Both the position numbers and the translations under genes were made by a program. From DAOQAU01 sp964640325 (lineage in GTDB: Bacteria; Cyanobacteriota; Vampirovibrionia; Gastranaerophilales; Gastranaerophilaceae): a stretch of DNA of 64,000 nucleotides. Below are positions 25,202 through 34,480 of this stretch, in pieces (position 1 is the first letter of the stretch; every line of letters starts with the position of its first letter). Below the pieces are notes generated by a model, which was given only the letters and a program-made list of their open reading frames with translations, made no database searches and was not told where the DNA came from. The DNA lies in the NCBI GenBank assembly GCA_964640325.1, contig CAZXID010000007.1, forward strand, positions 7,221-71,220, given 5' to 3'.

Positions 25202-26797
25202 TTATTTTATTTGGCTTACGGGAGTAATCGGATTTGGTTCGGTTGCCTCTGGTGACAATTCTTTTTTAGCCGGCTCAAAATCGGCTTTCAGTTTGAGGCA
25301 TTTTTTGAAATTGTATTCGGCTTGAGCACAATTTCCCGTGTTTTTTTCGACCAATCCTTGATAATAATAATACCTAAAATCATTTTCGTCAATACAAAAG
25401 GCGTTGGATAAATATTTTTTTGCATCATCATAATTTTGTCTTGAAACGCTTATTTTTGCAAGTTCAATCCATGCTTCTTTAAACATAGGGTTTATTGAAA
25501 GGGATTGTTTAAAATATTTTTCTGCGTCAGTTTCTTCTAAAAGTCCTAAATAATAATAAGATTGCCAGCTTTGAGGATATGTTTTTGCGGTCTTTTCCCA
25601 AATTTCTTTGGCTTTCTGGTCATTTGAAAGTTTTTGCCATGCAATACCTTCTTTTATTTGAGATTGGAAATCTTTTTTGTTTTTTGCAGCAGCTTGTTTG
25701 TAATATTTTAAAGCTTGTTGGAAATTGCCTTGATTACAATTTAAATCTCCCAAAACGATAAGGGTTTGAGGATTGTTTTTGTCAAGTTTATAAGCTTTTT
25801 GTGCAGTTTCTGAAGCCTTTTCAAACTCTGCGGTTTCAAAATAAATTTTTGCCATTAATGAATAAATAGCCTGAGTGTCAACCCCCTTTTTGCCTGAAAG
25901 TGCGGTTTGAAGAGTTTTTATTGATTTTGAAGGGTCGTTTTCAATATAATAATAGTAGCCCAGATGATAATTTCTCTGGGAAGAAGTTTTGCCTGTTTTA
26001 TAAAGAGTGTATTGTTCGAGTGATTTTATTTTTCTTTCATATTCATAAGAGAGCAGATTTTGTTTTTTGAGTGAAGAAATAATCCTTAATGCCGCCTCTT
26101 CTTTTCCTGTTTCGGCAAGGATTTCAACCTTGAGTTTTTGATAATTCAAAGTTGAGGGACTTTTGCTTATCGCAATATCAAGATATTTGTTGGCTTTGGT
26201 AAAAGCCCCTAATTTATAGTGTCCCAGCGCCATAATATAGTTTGCGTAATCGGATGATAAAAGCAGTGAAGAATTTTTGGAAAGCTCTTTTACAGATTCT
26301 GCGCTTTGGTTATTGTAAATTATGTTTGAGTAAATTTCTGCAAGAAAAATTTCTTGATCTTCGGTCAATTTTTTTGAAGGATAATAGAATCTTTTTATAG
26401 CATTTGTTGAATTTTTGGCAAAATCTTCATTTATTTTTGACAAAGCCAAGTCTGAAAGATCGAAAAACCCCAATCCTGCCATTTTATCTGCGATTGTTAA
26501 ATAGAAAAAGTCGTTTTTATCGGTTTTTTTAATGATGCTTTTGAAATCGTCTTTTGATGCTCTTATATTACATTGTACAAATCTGTCTGTCGCGCTTGAA
26601 AAATCGTATAAATCTTTTAAATCTATTGTTTTTACAAGTCCCTTTTGAGTTTGTAAGTTTATTGTTTTTTCAAAAGCTGATGGTTTCGGATAAAAAGAGT
26701 TAATAGGCGAAAAATCAACCCCAAAGCTTTTGTTTGAGGAAAAAATCAAACCAAAAATAATTATTAAAGGTATGAATTTAACTTTTTTGCATGCCAT
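25202..26797 (-). CDS. Exported TPR-repeat protein
   Basis: 531 residues. It starts with a signal peptide (VKFIPLIIIFGLIFSSNKSFG before VDFSP), then a unique N-terminal region and a long row of TPR units (YYYIENDPSKSIKTLQTAL; ALKYYKQAAAKNKKDFQ; AEKYFKQSLSINPMFKEAW). The C-terminal tail is Pro/Thr-rich. The start codon overlaps the stop of the HD-GYP gene by one base (TAATG), which indicates translational coupling. A periplasmic TPR protein between a cyclic-di-GMP enzyme and two regulators may act as an envelope sensor or scaffold; this is inference. Confidence 0.82.
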   Translation of the reverse strand: MACKKVKFIPLIIIFGLIFSSNKSFGVDFSPINSFYPKPSAFEKTINLQTQKGLVKTIDLKDLYDFSSATDRFVQCNIRASKDDFKSIIKKTDKNDFFYLTIADKMAGLGFFDLSDLALSKINEDFAKNSTNAIKRFYYPSKKLTEDQEIFLAEIYSNIIYNNQSAESVKELSKNSSLLLSSDYANYIMALGHYKLGAFTKANKYLDIAISKSPSTLNYQKLKVEILAETGKEEAALRIISSLKKQNLLSYEYERKIKSLEQYTLYKTGKTSSQRNYHLGYYYYIENDPSKSIKTLQTALSGKKGVDTQAIYSLMAKIYFETAEFEKASETAQKAYKLDKNNPQTLIVLGDLNCNQGNFQQALKYYKQAAAKNKKDFQSQIKEGIAWQKLSNDQKAKEIWEKTAKTYPQSWQSYYYLGLLEETDAEKYFKQSLSINPMFKEAWIELAKISVSRQNYDDAKKYLSNAFCIDENDFRYYYYQGLVEKNTGNCAQAEYNFKKCLKLKADFEPAKKELSPEATEPNPITPVSQIK

Positions 26798-28545
26798 TAA
26801 TTTTCGTTATCCTTGTTTGATTTTGCCATGTAATAAAAATCGAATAAATCAATAAAAGCTTTTTCGCTTTCGCTTAATTCTTCGGGTTGTTTTTGTGTTG
26901 AAAGGTTATATAAATCCATCATTGAATATTTTTCAAGAAAAATTTTGTGTTCTTCTTCGAGAATAAGATGATTTTCTGCCAAAAAAACCTCAATAATTTT
27001 GTTTGCGGGAATTGAAAGAAAGCATTGAGTGACTTTAGGATCAAAATGCGTTCCGGAATCTTTTAAAAGAATTTCAATAACTTTTATAATGGGCATTTTA
27101 TCCCTATAGTGTCTTTTTGAGGTTATTGCATCAAAAACATCGGAAACGGCAAGAATTCTTCCCCCAAGAGGTATTTGTTCACCGCCCAGATGTCTGTAAT
27201 AACCGTTTCCGTTAAATTTTTCGTGGTGTGAGCAGGCAATTTCTGTTACCAGTTTAAAATCATCCGAGGCATGAATTTTTTCGAGAATATTATGGGTTAT
27301 CGCAGCGTGTTCTTGAATATGTTTGTATTCTTCGTCTGTGAGTTTGCCTTCCTTTTGGAGCACAGAGTCTCTTATGCCAATTTTTCCTATATCATGAAGA
27401 GTTGCAGCTTTTTCTATCACTTCGATATGTTTTTCATCCAGATTCATTGTTCTTGCAATAAGTGATGAATAAAGTCTTACTCTTGTAGAATGACCTGCCG
27501 TAATTTTGTCTCGGGCATCTATGGAGGCGGCTAAAGTATCTATAAAGCTGTCAAATAAAAGTTTTTGTTCTTGCAGCATTTCGCCTTGTTTCTTGAAAAG
27601 CTGGGCGTTTTCAAGTGCTATGCCGGCGCTTGACCCTATTGCTACAAGTAAATCTTCATCTTCTTCGTTAAATTCCCCACCGATTTTGTTTAAAACCTGA
27701 AACGCACCGATAATGTCCTGATTAAGATTTTTGATTGGCATGCAAAGAATTGTTTTTGTGATATATCCGGTTTTTAAGTCGATTTCTTTATTAAATCGTT
27801 CATCAGAATAAGCATCTTTGATGTTAATGGTTTGGCCTGTTTGAACCACATGTCCTGCAAGACCTTTGTCTGCGGGGAACCTTATTTCTTCGCTTTCCAT
27901 ACCCAGCGCTACTTTTGACCAAAGCTCGTTTTTTTCTTTGTCATACAAAAAGACACTGCAACGGTCTGCTTGGATTGCCGACTTTGTTTCTTGGGCTATT
28001 ACTTCTAAAAGGACATCAATATCTGTTTCTGCAGAAACAGTTTGGCCTATTCTTAAAAGCGCAACAAGAGGGTCGTGTTTTTCCGGTGAAGAAAAGTCAC
28101 AACTGCTGTTAAGTTGTTTTATTCTTAAATTTATATGTTTTGCAAGACTAAATTCATCTTCTTTTTCGGCCATTTTAAGCGCATTTTCATAGTGGATTAT
28201 TGCCGTACATGAGTTTTTTTCAATAAAGTCCATATCTCCTAACATAAACTCGTTTATTAATTTTGCGGATTTATTTTTTGTGCACTCTGCCAAATATTTG
28301 CCGTCATTGAGATAGGTAAGAGCTAACAGATACTTGTTTTTATCTTCCAAATATTCGATAATGCCCAGTAAGCTCAAGCATATAGAGATGTTTTCACTTG
28401 ATTTTTCTTTGATAAAAATTCGTTGAGCTTCTGATACGGTATTAAAAGCGTCTTTATAACTTTTGTTAAGAAACTCGTTTAATGCCCGATTTATAAGGAC
28501 TTTACCTTGTTTTAAACGCTCATTTTCTATGTTTTCCACAACCAT
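26797..28545 (-). CDS. GAF/HD-GYP protein, probable cyclic-di-GMP phosphodiesterase
   Basis: 582 residues, cytoplasmic. Residues 1-150 are helical and TPR-like. A GAF sensor domain (about 170-320) includes RCSVFLYDKEKNELWSKVA and GLAGHVVQTGQTINIKDA. The HD-GYP domain (about 335-510) has GHSTRV, the HD pair H384-D385 in TLHDIGKIG, and HHEKFNGNGYYRHLGG where the classical form reads HHExxDGxGYP. So GYP is changed to GYY, but the metal ligands are kept. Expected to cleave cyclic-di-GMP to pGpG. First gene of the five-gene minus-strand operon; AAGAGG lies nine bases before the ATG. Confidence 0.9.
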   Translation of the reverse strand: MVVENIENERLKQGKVLINRALNEFLNKSYKDAFNTVSEAQRIFIKEKSSENISICLSLLGIIEYLEDKNKYLLALTYLNDGKYLAECTKNKSAKLINEFMLGDMDFIEKNSCTAIIHYENALKMAEKEDEFSLAKHINLRIKQLNSSCDFSSPEKHDPLVALLRIGQTVSAETDIDVLLEVIAQETKSAIQADRCSVFLYDKEKNELWSKVALGMESEEIRFPADKGLAGHVVQTGQTINIKDAYSDERFNKEIDLKTGYITKTILCMPIKNLNQDIIGAFQVLNKIGGEFNEEDEDLLVAIGSSAGIALENAQLFKKQGEMLQEQKLLFDSFIDTLAASIDARDKITAGHSTRVRLYSSLIARTMNLDEKHIEVIEKAATLHDIGKIGIRDSVLQKEGKLTDEEYKHIQEHAAITHNILEKIHASDDFKLVTEIACSHHEKFNGNGYYRHLGGEQIPLGGRILAVSDVFDAITSKRHYRDKMPIIKVIEILLKDSGTHFDPKVTQCFLSIPANKIIEVFLAENHLILEEEHKIFLEKYSMMDLYNLSTQKQPEELSESEKAFIDLFDFYYMAKSNKDNEN

Positions 28546-28652
28546 GCTACAAAACCTCTTAACAAACTTATATTTTGATTATACAATATTTTTTAAGATA
28601 ACTCAAAAAAAACTTAATAATTGCAGTATTTCATAGGATAGGAAAAATAAAA

Positions 28653-29342
28653 ATGCAAACAATAACAATACTTGTGCCGATTTTTAATGAAGTAAATACG
28701 TTAAGAATTGTTTTACAAAAACTTGAAGAAGTTGATTTTTTCGGCTTAAAAAAAGAAATTATTCTGATAGACGATTTTTCGACAGACGGAACAAAAGAAA
28801 TTTTAAAAGAATTGAGCGGGTATAAAGTTTTTTACCACGAAAAAAACAATGGCAAAGGTGCCGCGCTCAGAACCGGTTTTGAACATGCGACAGGGGATAT
28901 AATTGTGATTCAGGATGCGGATTTGGAGTATGACCCTGTCGATTATCAGCCTTTGATAAAGCTTATATTAGAAAATAAAGCTGATGTAGCTTACGGTTCA
29001 AGACTTTCCGGAGGTAAGCCTTCGCGTTCTTTTATGTTCACGCATCTTTTGGGCAATAAATTTCTTACTCTTTTGACAAATATTTTATACAATACGACAT
29101 TGACTGACATGGAAACCTGCTATAAGGCATTTAAGGCGGAATTTATAAAGGGGATTGAAATAAAATCTGACAGGTTTGATTTTGAACCCGAGATTACCGC
29201 AAAAGTGCTTAAAAGAGGCGCAAGGCTTTACGAATTGCCTATTTCTTATTACGGAAGAGAATATTGCGAAGGCAAAAAAATAACGTGGAAAGACGGCATT
29301 CATGCAATTTGGGCATTGATTAAATTCAGGTTTGTTGATTAA
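28653..29342 (+). CDS. Family 2 glycosyltransferase (polyprenyl-phosphate sugar transferase-like)
   Basis: GT-A fold transferase of 229 residues. It begins TILVPIFNEVNTLRIVL, with the nucleotide-binding IDDFSTDGT, then NNGKGAALRTGFEHATGD, the metal-binding IQDADLEYDP and GSRLSGGK. It resembles dolichyl/undecaprenyl-phosphate mannosyl- or glucosyltransferases (DPM1 type) but lacks C-terminal membrane helices, so it should be soluble or peripheral. It would charge a lipid carrier with a sugar for glycan or protein glycosylation. Single gene, divergent from the HD-GYP operon. Confidence 0.88.
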   Translation: MQTITILVPIFNEVNTLRIVLQKLEEVDFFGLKKEIILIDDFSTDGTKEILKELSGYKVFYHEKNNGKGAALRTGFEHATGDIIVIQDADLEYDPVDYQPLIKLILENKADVAYGSRLSGGKPSRSFMFTHLLGNKFLTLLTNILYNTTLTDMETCYKAFKAEFIKGIEIKSDRFDFEPEITAKVLKRGARLYELPISYYGREYCEGKKITWKDGIHAIWALIKFRFVD

Positions 29343-29364
29343 TTTTAAAATTCAGGAAATTTTT

Positions 29365-30402
29365 TTATAACACACTGTTTTGAATTTTACCTTGAAAAAA
29401 TTTGTCAATATTTTCCATTGTAATTTTGACTATTCTTTCTTTTGCCTCTTTTGAATTATATGCTATATGTGGCGTTACAACAACATTATGAAGCTTTAAA
29501 AGTCTTTCGTTAATTAAAGTTTGTCTTATATAATCATCGGTCAGATAATCAAAATCCAAAATGGTGTCGGGTTGGGTAATCATGTTTTCTGCTTCCAGAA
29601 CATCAAGCCCCGCACCGAAAATTCTGTTTTCGGAAAGTGCATTGTAAAGCGCTCTTGAATCTATCAATTCACCTCTTGCTGTGTTTATTATCACCGCGCT
29701 GGATTTCATCAGATTTATTTTCTCTTCGTTTATAAGATGAAAATTATTTTCCGTAAGCGGTGAATGAAGCGAAACAACATCGGAATTTTTTAAAAGTTCA
29801 TCCAGTTCAACGTATTTTACCTGATATTTTTGGATAAGTTCTTTTTTTGGAAAAGGGTCATATCCCAAAACATTCATCCCAAAGCCTTTTGCGATTCGAA
29901 TTGCCTGAGCGCCTATTGCACCTGTTCCGATTATACCGATTGTTTTTCCGTTGAGTTCAAATCCCGTGTAAAAATCTTTGCTCAATTCCCCTTCTTTGAG
30001 ATTAATGTATGCTCTTGTGACCTTTCTTGAAACATCAAAAAGAAGTGCAAATGCAAATTCTGCAACTGTTATATTCCCATACCCGAAAGAATTTAAAACC
30101 TGAATATTATTTTTTCTGCAATATTCAATATCTATATGATTAAACCCGACGCAACGAAGCGCAATCAGTTTAAGATTTGGAAATTGCTTCAAAACATTTT
30201 CGGTTACTCTTGAAAAAGTAAAACATGAAATAACTTCTGCTTGTTTTATTTCATCTGTTAAAACGGTTTGTTCGTTGAGCGTTTCTTTAAGCATTTTGCA
30301 TGAGCATTCTACTCCGCATTTTCCTTTGCGCTCGCCTTTGCATAAGCTGTTAAAGGCTTCGGTTTCATTATCTCTAATATCGAAAAAAACAATTTTTGCC
30401 AT
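29365..30402 (-). CDS. D-lactate dehydrogenase (D-2-hydroxyacid dehydrogenase)
   Basis: NAD-dependent D-isomer-specific 2-hydroxyacid dehydrogenase of 345 residues. The Rossmann motif is TIGIIGTGAIGAQAIRIAKGFG. The catalytic set is Arg in NTARGELID, Glu in VLEAEN and His in TPHIAYNSKEA, and the pattern fits fermentative LdhA reducing pyruvate to D-lactate. An unusual cysteine group (C21, C29, C33, C35) lies near the N-terminus in a basic segment where homologues usually have none. GGGAG precedes the ATG. Three bases separate it from the flavoprotein gene upstream, so they form an operon. Confidence 0.88.
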   Translation of the reverse strand: MAKIVFFDIRDNETEAFNSLCKGERKGKCGVECSCKMLKETLNEQTVLTDEIKQAEVISCFTFSRVTENVLKQFPNLKLIALRCVGFNHIDIEYCRKNNIQVLNSFGYGNITVAEFAFALLFDVSRKVTRAYINLKEGELSKDFYTGFELNGKTIGIIGTGAIGAQAIRIAKGFGMNVLGYDPFPKKELIQKYQVKYVELDELLKNSDVVSLHSPLTENNFHLINEEKINLMKSSAVIINTARGELIDSRALYNALSENRIFGAGLDVLEAENMITQPDTILDFDYLTDDYIRQTLINERLLKLHNVVVTPHIAYNSKEAKERIVKITMENIDKFFQGKIQNSVL

Positions 30403-30404
30403 AG

Positions 30405-31034
30405 TTACTCCCTTATAAAATTTGTAAGAATTTTTTGTTCTTGTTCCGGTGTTTTTTCAGTTCCTGTTTTTAACTGTTTTATCAGGTAGGCTGTATTTTT
30501 GCCTAAAATTCTCATTATTTGTACACCTTCTTCATCAAGCAAAACTTCGCCTGGCATTCTTCCGTGGATAACGTTCCAATAATTTGATGAAGACATAAAC
30601 ATTTCTGCTATCGTAAAGTAGTGGTTTAAATGATCAAAAACCGCAACTTCACCAGAGCGTCTTGCTACAACAACGCTTGCGCCCACCTTGTGTCTTAAGA
30701 GTCCTCCGTTTGCGCTGCAAACATAAAAGGCTCTGTCGAGAAAACATTTTAGAGTTCCTGCAATTGATGCGTAGTAAACCGGAGAGCCTATAATTATACC
30801 ATTGGCTTTTTTCATTTTTTGGATGCATTCATTTACTTCATCGTTTATAACACAACGTTCATTTTTATTTTTAAAGCAGCCGCCGCATGCAAGGCACCCG
30901 CGGATATTTTTGTTTCCTATATGGATAATTTCGGTTGAAATTCCTTCTTTTTCAAGTTCTTCCAAAACTAGTTTAAGCGCATGATATGTGTTTCCTTCAG
31001 GCTTAGGGCTGCCGTTGATTGCTATTACGTGCAT
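30405..31034 (-). CDS. Iron-sulfur flavoprotein / NADPH-dependent FMN reductase family
   Basis: 209 residues, flavodoxin-like. The FMN phosphate loop is INGSPKPEGNTYHAL, and GSPVYYASIAG is the second flavin loop. C47, C50, C53 and C61 (CLACGGC then C) form the compact cysteine motif of iron-sulfur flavoproteins, which pass single electrons in anaerobes. The electron donor is unknown. It is the first gene of a pair with D-lactate dehydrogenase; a redox link between them is inference. GGAGGG is upstream of the ATG. Confidence 0.87.
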   Translation of the reverse strand: MHVIAINGSPKPEGNTYHALKLVLEELEKEGISTEIIHIGNKNIRGCLACGGCFKNKNERCVINDEVNECIQKMKKANGIIIGSPVYYASIAGTLKCFLDRAFYVCSANGGLLRHKVGASVVVARRSGEVAVFDHLNHYFTIAEMFMSSSNYWNVIHGRMPGEVLLDEEGVQIMRILGKNTAYLIKQLKTGTEKTPEQEQKILTNFIRE

Positions 31035-31197
31035 AAATATCCCTCCATTATTAGATAAATATTATTTAATAAATAAAATAAAGTCAAATTGAGGTCACTG
31101 TATAAGTGCCTAAAATTTGCATTAGTCTTAAATTAGTAAATATTAGCAAAGCAAATTTTAATTCTTATGATAAAATTATAGAAAAAGGATTTATAGA

Positions 31198-32775
31198 ATG
31201 ACCAACTTAAAAGGAGACATATACGGAGGCGTAACTGCGGGGATTATTGCACTTCCCTTATCACTGGCATTTGGTGTTGCAAGTGAGCTGGGCGCAATTG
31301 CCGGGCTTTATGGCGCGATTTTGGTAGGGTTTTTTGCTGCTGTTTTTGGGGGTACAAAAACTCAAATATCCGGACCGACAGGACCTATAACAGTTGTAAT
31401 AGCCGCAATAATGGCTCAATATCACGGTGATTATAAACTTGTATTTTTTGCAATTTTTCTTGCAGGATTATTTCAAATAATTTTTGGGCTATTAAACATA
31501 GGAAAGCTTATCAAATATATTCCTTATCCGGTTATTTCGGGGTTTATGAGCGGCATCGGGACTATTATAATTCTTTTACAATTAAACCCGCTATTGGGTT
31601 CTACAGTTAAAGGAAATACAATAGAGACCATATTAAATTTTGGACAAACCTTGCAGAATATAAATATTCCAACGCTTTTTTTAAGTTTGGGCACACTGGC
31701 AATAGTTTTTCTTACTCCAAGAAGCATAAATAAAAAGGTTCCCGCACCGTTGTTAGCGCTTTTTATTATGACTTGTGTAAGCCTCTTTTTTGGATTTGAT
31801 GTTAAAGTAATCGGGGAGATCCCGGCTGAATTGCCAAATATAAATCTTATAATTCCCGGAATAGATATAATAATTGAATTAATTCCCGTAGCATTGACAA
31901 TAGCCGTTTTGGGGTCAATAGATTCTTTGTTAACCTCTCTTGTTGCAGATTCTTTAACAAAAGAACGTCATAATTCAAACAAGGAGCTTATAGGCCAGGG
32001 GATAGGGAATTCCATTGCAGCAATGTTTGGAGGTTTGGCCGGTGCAGGAGCCACAATGAGGACGGTTGTCAATATTAAATCCGGCGGAAAAACAAGATTA
32101 TCAGGGGTTATTCACTCATTACTTTTGGCAATAATCTTATTGGGTGCTGCTCCGTTGGTAAAAAATATTCCCATGGCGGTTTTAGCGGGGATTTTGGTTA
32201 AAGTCGGATTTGACATTATCGATTATAAATTTATTAAAATATTAAGAGCAGCTCCAAAATACGATTTGGCTGTTATGTTATTTGTATTTTTAATAACGGT
32301 TTTTGACGATTTAATTTTTGCGGTGGGAATGGGCATAGTGCTTTCTTCACTGCTTTTTGCCGCAAGCATAACAAGACAGACAAAAATTTTAATTGAAGAT
32401 GTGGATGTTGATCCTGATTTTGTTTGTGAAGAGTATAAATATAAAATAAGAATGGTAAATATTCACGGAATACTGTTTTTCGGTTCAACTTCAAGAATTT
32501 TGACAAGGGTGGATGACTTATTAGGTACAGAATGTTTGATAATAAATTGTAAAGATATAACAGAAATGGATATATCCGCAGTATTTGCGCTCGAAGACAT
32601 TATTGTAAGAATGCTTGATAAAAAAGTAAGAGTCTTCTTGGTTTTAAATAATCCCAAAATTGCGGGAAAGCTTTTAAGATTGGGATTAAATAAGTTAATC
32701 AGCCGAAAAGATATATTTTTCAGTCAAGAAAAGGCAATTAAAAAGGCTCAATCCTTTTTTGATTGTGCTGTTTAA
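31198..32775 (+). CDS. SulP-family anion transporter with STAS domain
   Basis: Inner-membrane transporter of 525 residues with 10 or more helices. The SulP signature lies at the N-terminus (LYGAILVGFFAAVFGGTKTQ then SGPTGPITVV). The cytoplasmic STAS domain covers about residues 420-520 (VNIHGILFFGSTSRI and LIINCKDITEMDISAVFALE). Family members carry sulfate, bicarbonate or other anions, often with sodium or protons; bicarbonate would fit the carbonic anhydrase at the right end of the window, but the substrate cannot be read from sequence. AAAAGGA precedes the ATG. Confidence 0.9.
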   Translation: MTNLKGDIYGGVTAGIIALPLSLAFGVASELGAIAGLYGAILVGFFAAVFGGTKTQISGPTGPITVVIAAIMAQYHGDYKLVFFAIFLAGLFQIIFGLLNIGKLIKYIPYPVISGFMSGIGTIIILLQLNPLLGSTVKGNTIETILNFGQTLQNINIPTLFLSLGTLAIVFLTPRSINKKVPAPLLALFIMTCVSLFFGFDVKVIGEIPAELPNINLIIPGIDIIIELIPVALTIAVLGSIDSLLTSLVADSLTKERHNSNKELIGQGIGNSIAAMFGGLAGAGATMRTVVNIKSGGKTRLSGVIHSLLLAIILLGAAPLVKNIPMAVLAGILVKVGFDIIDYKFIKILRAAPKYDLAVMLFVFLITVFDDLIFAVGMGIVLSSLLFAASITRQTKILIEDVDVDPDFVCEEYKYKIRMVNIHGILFFGSTSRILTRVDDLLGTECLIINCKDITEMDISAVFALEDIIVRMLDKKVRVFLVLNNPKIAGKLLRLGLNKLISRKDIFFSQEKAIKKAQSFFDCAV

Positions 32776-32849
32776 TAAAAAATAATATCGAGGATTTAAA
32801 AAATTCGACCAATTACAATTTTTCGTAATTTTTTCGCAAGTTCATTAAA

Positions 32850-33119
32850 TTATGAGCCGTCATATCCGTAATTTGATTCGGTCGGGTTTTGGTCTTGCCT
32901 TCCTTCAAAATAGTTGCTTTGAGTTGACCCGTAATCGGGATATATAAGTTCATTGAAAAAATTGTCGGAATTTTGAGTTTCGTTTTTACCGTTTTTATAT
33001 GAGCCTGATTTTTCCTGAGGCGTTGAAATAGTTTGGGAATTTGCCGCAAAGCCTTCTGCTTCTTGTGAGAAAACCGGAGCGGAAATTAACAGGCATAAAA
33101 GTAAAATAATTTTTTTCAT
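32850..33119 (-). CDS. Small exported protein
   Basis: 89 residues. A clean signal peptide (KKIILLLCLLISAPVFS, cleavage before QEAEG) is followed by a polar Ser/Asn/Gln/Tyr-rich mature part with no cysteine and no known domain. It is convergent with the SulP gene. A consensus promoter places its -10 exactly six bases before the ATG, and there is no ribosome binding site, so the transcript appears leaderless. Function unknown. Confidence 0.65.
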   Translation of the reverse strand: MKKIILLLCLLISAPVFSQEAEGFAANSQTISTPQEKSGSYKNGKNETQNSDNFFNELIYPDYGSTQSNYFEGRQDQNPTESNYGYDGS

Positions 33120-33125
33120 AAATGT

Positions 33126-33154
33126 ATTTTAACAGTAAATTAAGATTTATTCAA
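33126..33154 (-). promoter_or_regulatory. Leaderless promoter of the small exported protein
   Basis: On the minus strand: TTGAAT (33154-33149), 17-base spacer ending in TGT, then TAAAAT (33131-33126) with an extended -10 TG. Six bases later comes the ATG at 33119. Confidence 0.65.
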
Positions 33155-33224
33155 TTAACTGTTTTATTAGGTAGCAATTTTTTCTTTGTTATGGTTTTAT
33201 GATGAAAGAGCAAGGAGCACCTTT

Positions 33225-33704
33225 ATGTTAGAATCCGGCAGGGAATTGTATCCTCAATATCGATTTACAAATGATAGAAGACAAGTTAGTCTTCCTGTTG
33301 ATGTTGAGCGCAGAAGCGGAATAGATAGAAGGCTTCAAGATAGAATCATTATAGACAAAAGACTTGACAGAGATATTTTTGAAATTAAATCCAAGGCAGT
33401 TCAAGTTCAGCATACAGAGCCGGTAAAATTTACGCAAAATGTCACTAAGGCGTTGGAAAAAAATATTAAAACCGATGAGTTTATAAAAACGGAAAAGCCT
33501 GAAAATAAAGCATCAAAAGATGATTATAAGGATAAAACTCCTTCGGCTTCTGCTGCGGGGGCTTTTGCATTTATTTTGGGTGGGATTTTGGTTTCAACAA
33601 TGTTTGGGGTGTCCGGAATAGCTGTGGCTTTTGGTTTGGCAACTTATTTTGGATTAAGAATTTTTACAGAGGCGCTTAATTCCCATATGAAAGACAAGGA
33701 TTAA
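33225..33704 (+). CDS. Hypothetical membrane-anchored protein with RRSGIDRR motif
   Basis: 159 residues. The N-terminal part has the basic motif VERRSGIDRRLQDR; a polar, Lys/Glu-rich middle follows, and there is a C-terminal hydrophobic hairpin (AAGAFAFILGGILVSTMFG, then IAVAFGLATYFGLRIF). Start: the frame is open from 33186, but ATG 33225 has AAGGAG seven bases upstream. Short RRxGxDRR motifs occur in several uncharacterised bacterial proteins; I know no function for them. Probably an inner-membrane protein with a cytoplasmic N-terminus. Confidence 0.7.
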   Translation: MLESGRELYPQYRFTNDRRQVSLPVDVERRSGIDRRLQDRIIIDKRLDRDIFEIKSKAVQVQHTEPVKFTQNVTKALEKNIKTDEFIKTEKPENKASKDDYKDKTPSASAAGAFAFILGGILVSTMFGVSGIAVAFGLATYFGLRIFTEALNSHMKDKD

Positions 33705-33776
33705 AAAATAATTGCCCGAAAAGAGAATTTAAAAAGCGGCATTTTATGTTGAAAATATCTTTAGGAGGGCTTTTAT

Positions 33777-34091
33777 ATGGAAATCAAAGAAAATCTTATT
33801 GTTTTGCGTAATATTTTTTATAAATGTTTTGTGGTCGGATTGTTTTTTCTTATTTTGGCTGCGGTAATTTATTATCCTTGTAAATGTTATGTTGCAAGTA
33901 TTTATCAAAGTGCTTTCGGGGTTGATGTAATAACGTATCAAAATTTGTGGGTTATATTTGTGGGATTGATAAAAACAATTCTTATATTTTTGTTTTTGGT
34001 ACCTGCTTTGGCAATCCATTGGGTGGGTACAGAATATGGCAAAAATCAAAAATTTGATGAAGAGATTATAAATACAAATATAATTGAATAG
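33777..34091 (+). CDS. Small two-helix membrane protein
   Basis: 104 residues with two hydrophobic segments (CFVVGLFFLILAAVIYYPC and WVIFVGLIKTILIFLFLVPAL) and short polar ends. A strong AGGAGG stands before the ATG. Unrecognised. It is 72 bases after the RRSGIDRR protein and may be co-transcribed with it. Confidence 0.65.
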   Translation: MEIKENLIVLRNIFYKCFVVGLFFLILAAVIYYPCKCYVASIYQSAFGVDVITYQNLWVIFVGLIKTILIFLFLVPALAIHWVGTEYGKNQKFDEEIINTNIIE

Positions 34092-34260
34092 AACGAAGAT
34101 TAGTTTGAATAACTTTCCTTACTATAATCGCCTAAATTGAAATAAAAGCTCCTGTAGAGTTTCTTTGAAACTCTTAGTTTGCAATCGATTGGTTATGTTC
34201 GATCAAATAAAAAAGTGCCATTTTCTCTTTGGCCGAACTTCATACACGGCTCACGCATTA

Positions 34261-34278
34261 AAATACCCCCGATTGGAT
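34261..34278 (-). repeat. Displaced copy of the tRNA-Arg(CCT) 3' end
   Basis: 18 bases identical to 34478-34495 (acceptor end, part of the T-arm and three bases of downstream DNA). CAAGC follows directly, as it does beside the ssrA copy. Confidence 0.75.
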
Positions 34279-34421
34279 CAAGCGAGCAGAGGCACGAATG
34301 AAGTGAGAGTCGAACAACAATAATAGGAAATCACACTTTTCGATTTTGTTGTGAGCGGTGCCGTTTAATGCGAGCGCAGAGAACCGTTTGATTTTGAGGC
34401 AGGAGCCGAAAAATTAAACCC

Positions 34422-34441
34422 GGTTCGTATCCACGGGGGTA
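34422..34441 (+). repeat. Inverted copy of the tRNA-Arg(CCT) 3' half
   Basis: GGTTCGTATCCACGGGGGTA reads like the tRNA T-arm and acceptor (22 bases, minus strand) but in the opposite orientation, with one mismatch and two bases missing. It can pair with the 3' half of the tRNA precursor across a loop of about 40 bases. Confidence 0.65.
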
Positions 34442-34480
34442 GTAATTTGGTTGAATAATATAAAATAAAGTGATAAAAAA

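Larger units (their letters stand above)
34092..34480. other. Non-coding field with tRNA-Arg fragments
   Basis: 389 bases without a gene. A hairpin GAGTTTC-TTT-GAAACTC is at about 34157-34173. Pieces related to the 3' half of tRNA-Arg(CCT) occur three times: a loose one near 34184-34206 (GATTGG then TTCGA), an 18-base perfect copy at 34261-34278 and an inverted copy at 34422-34441. Confidence 0.6.
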
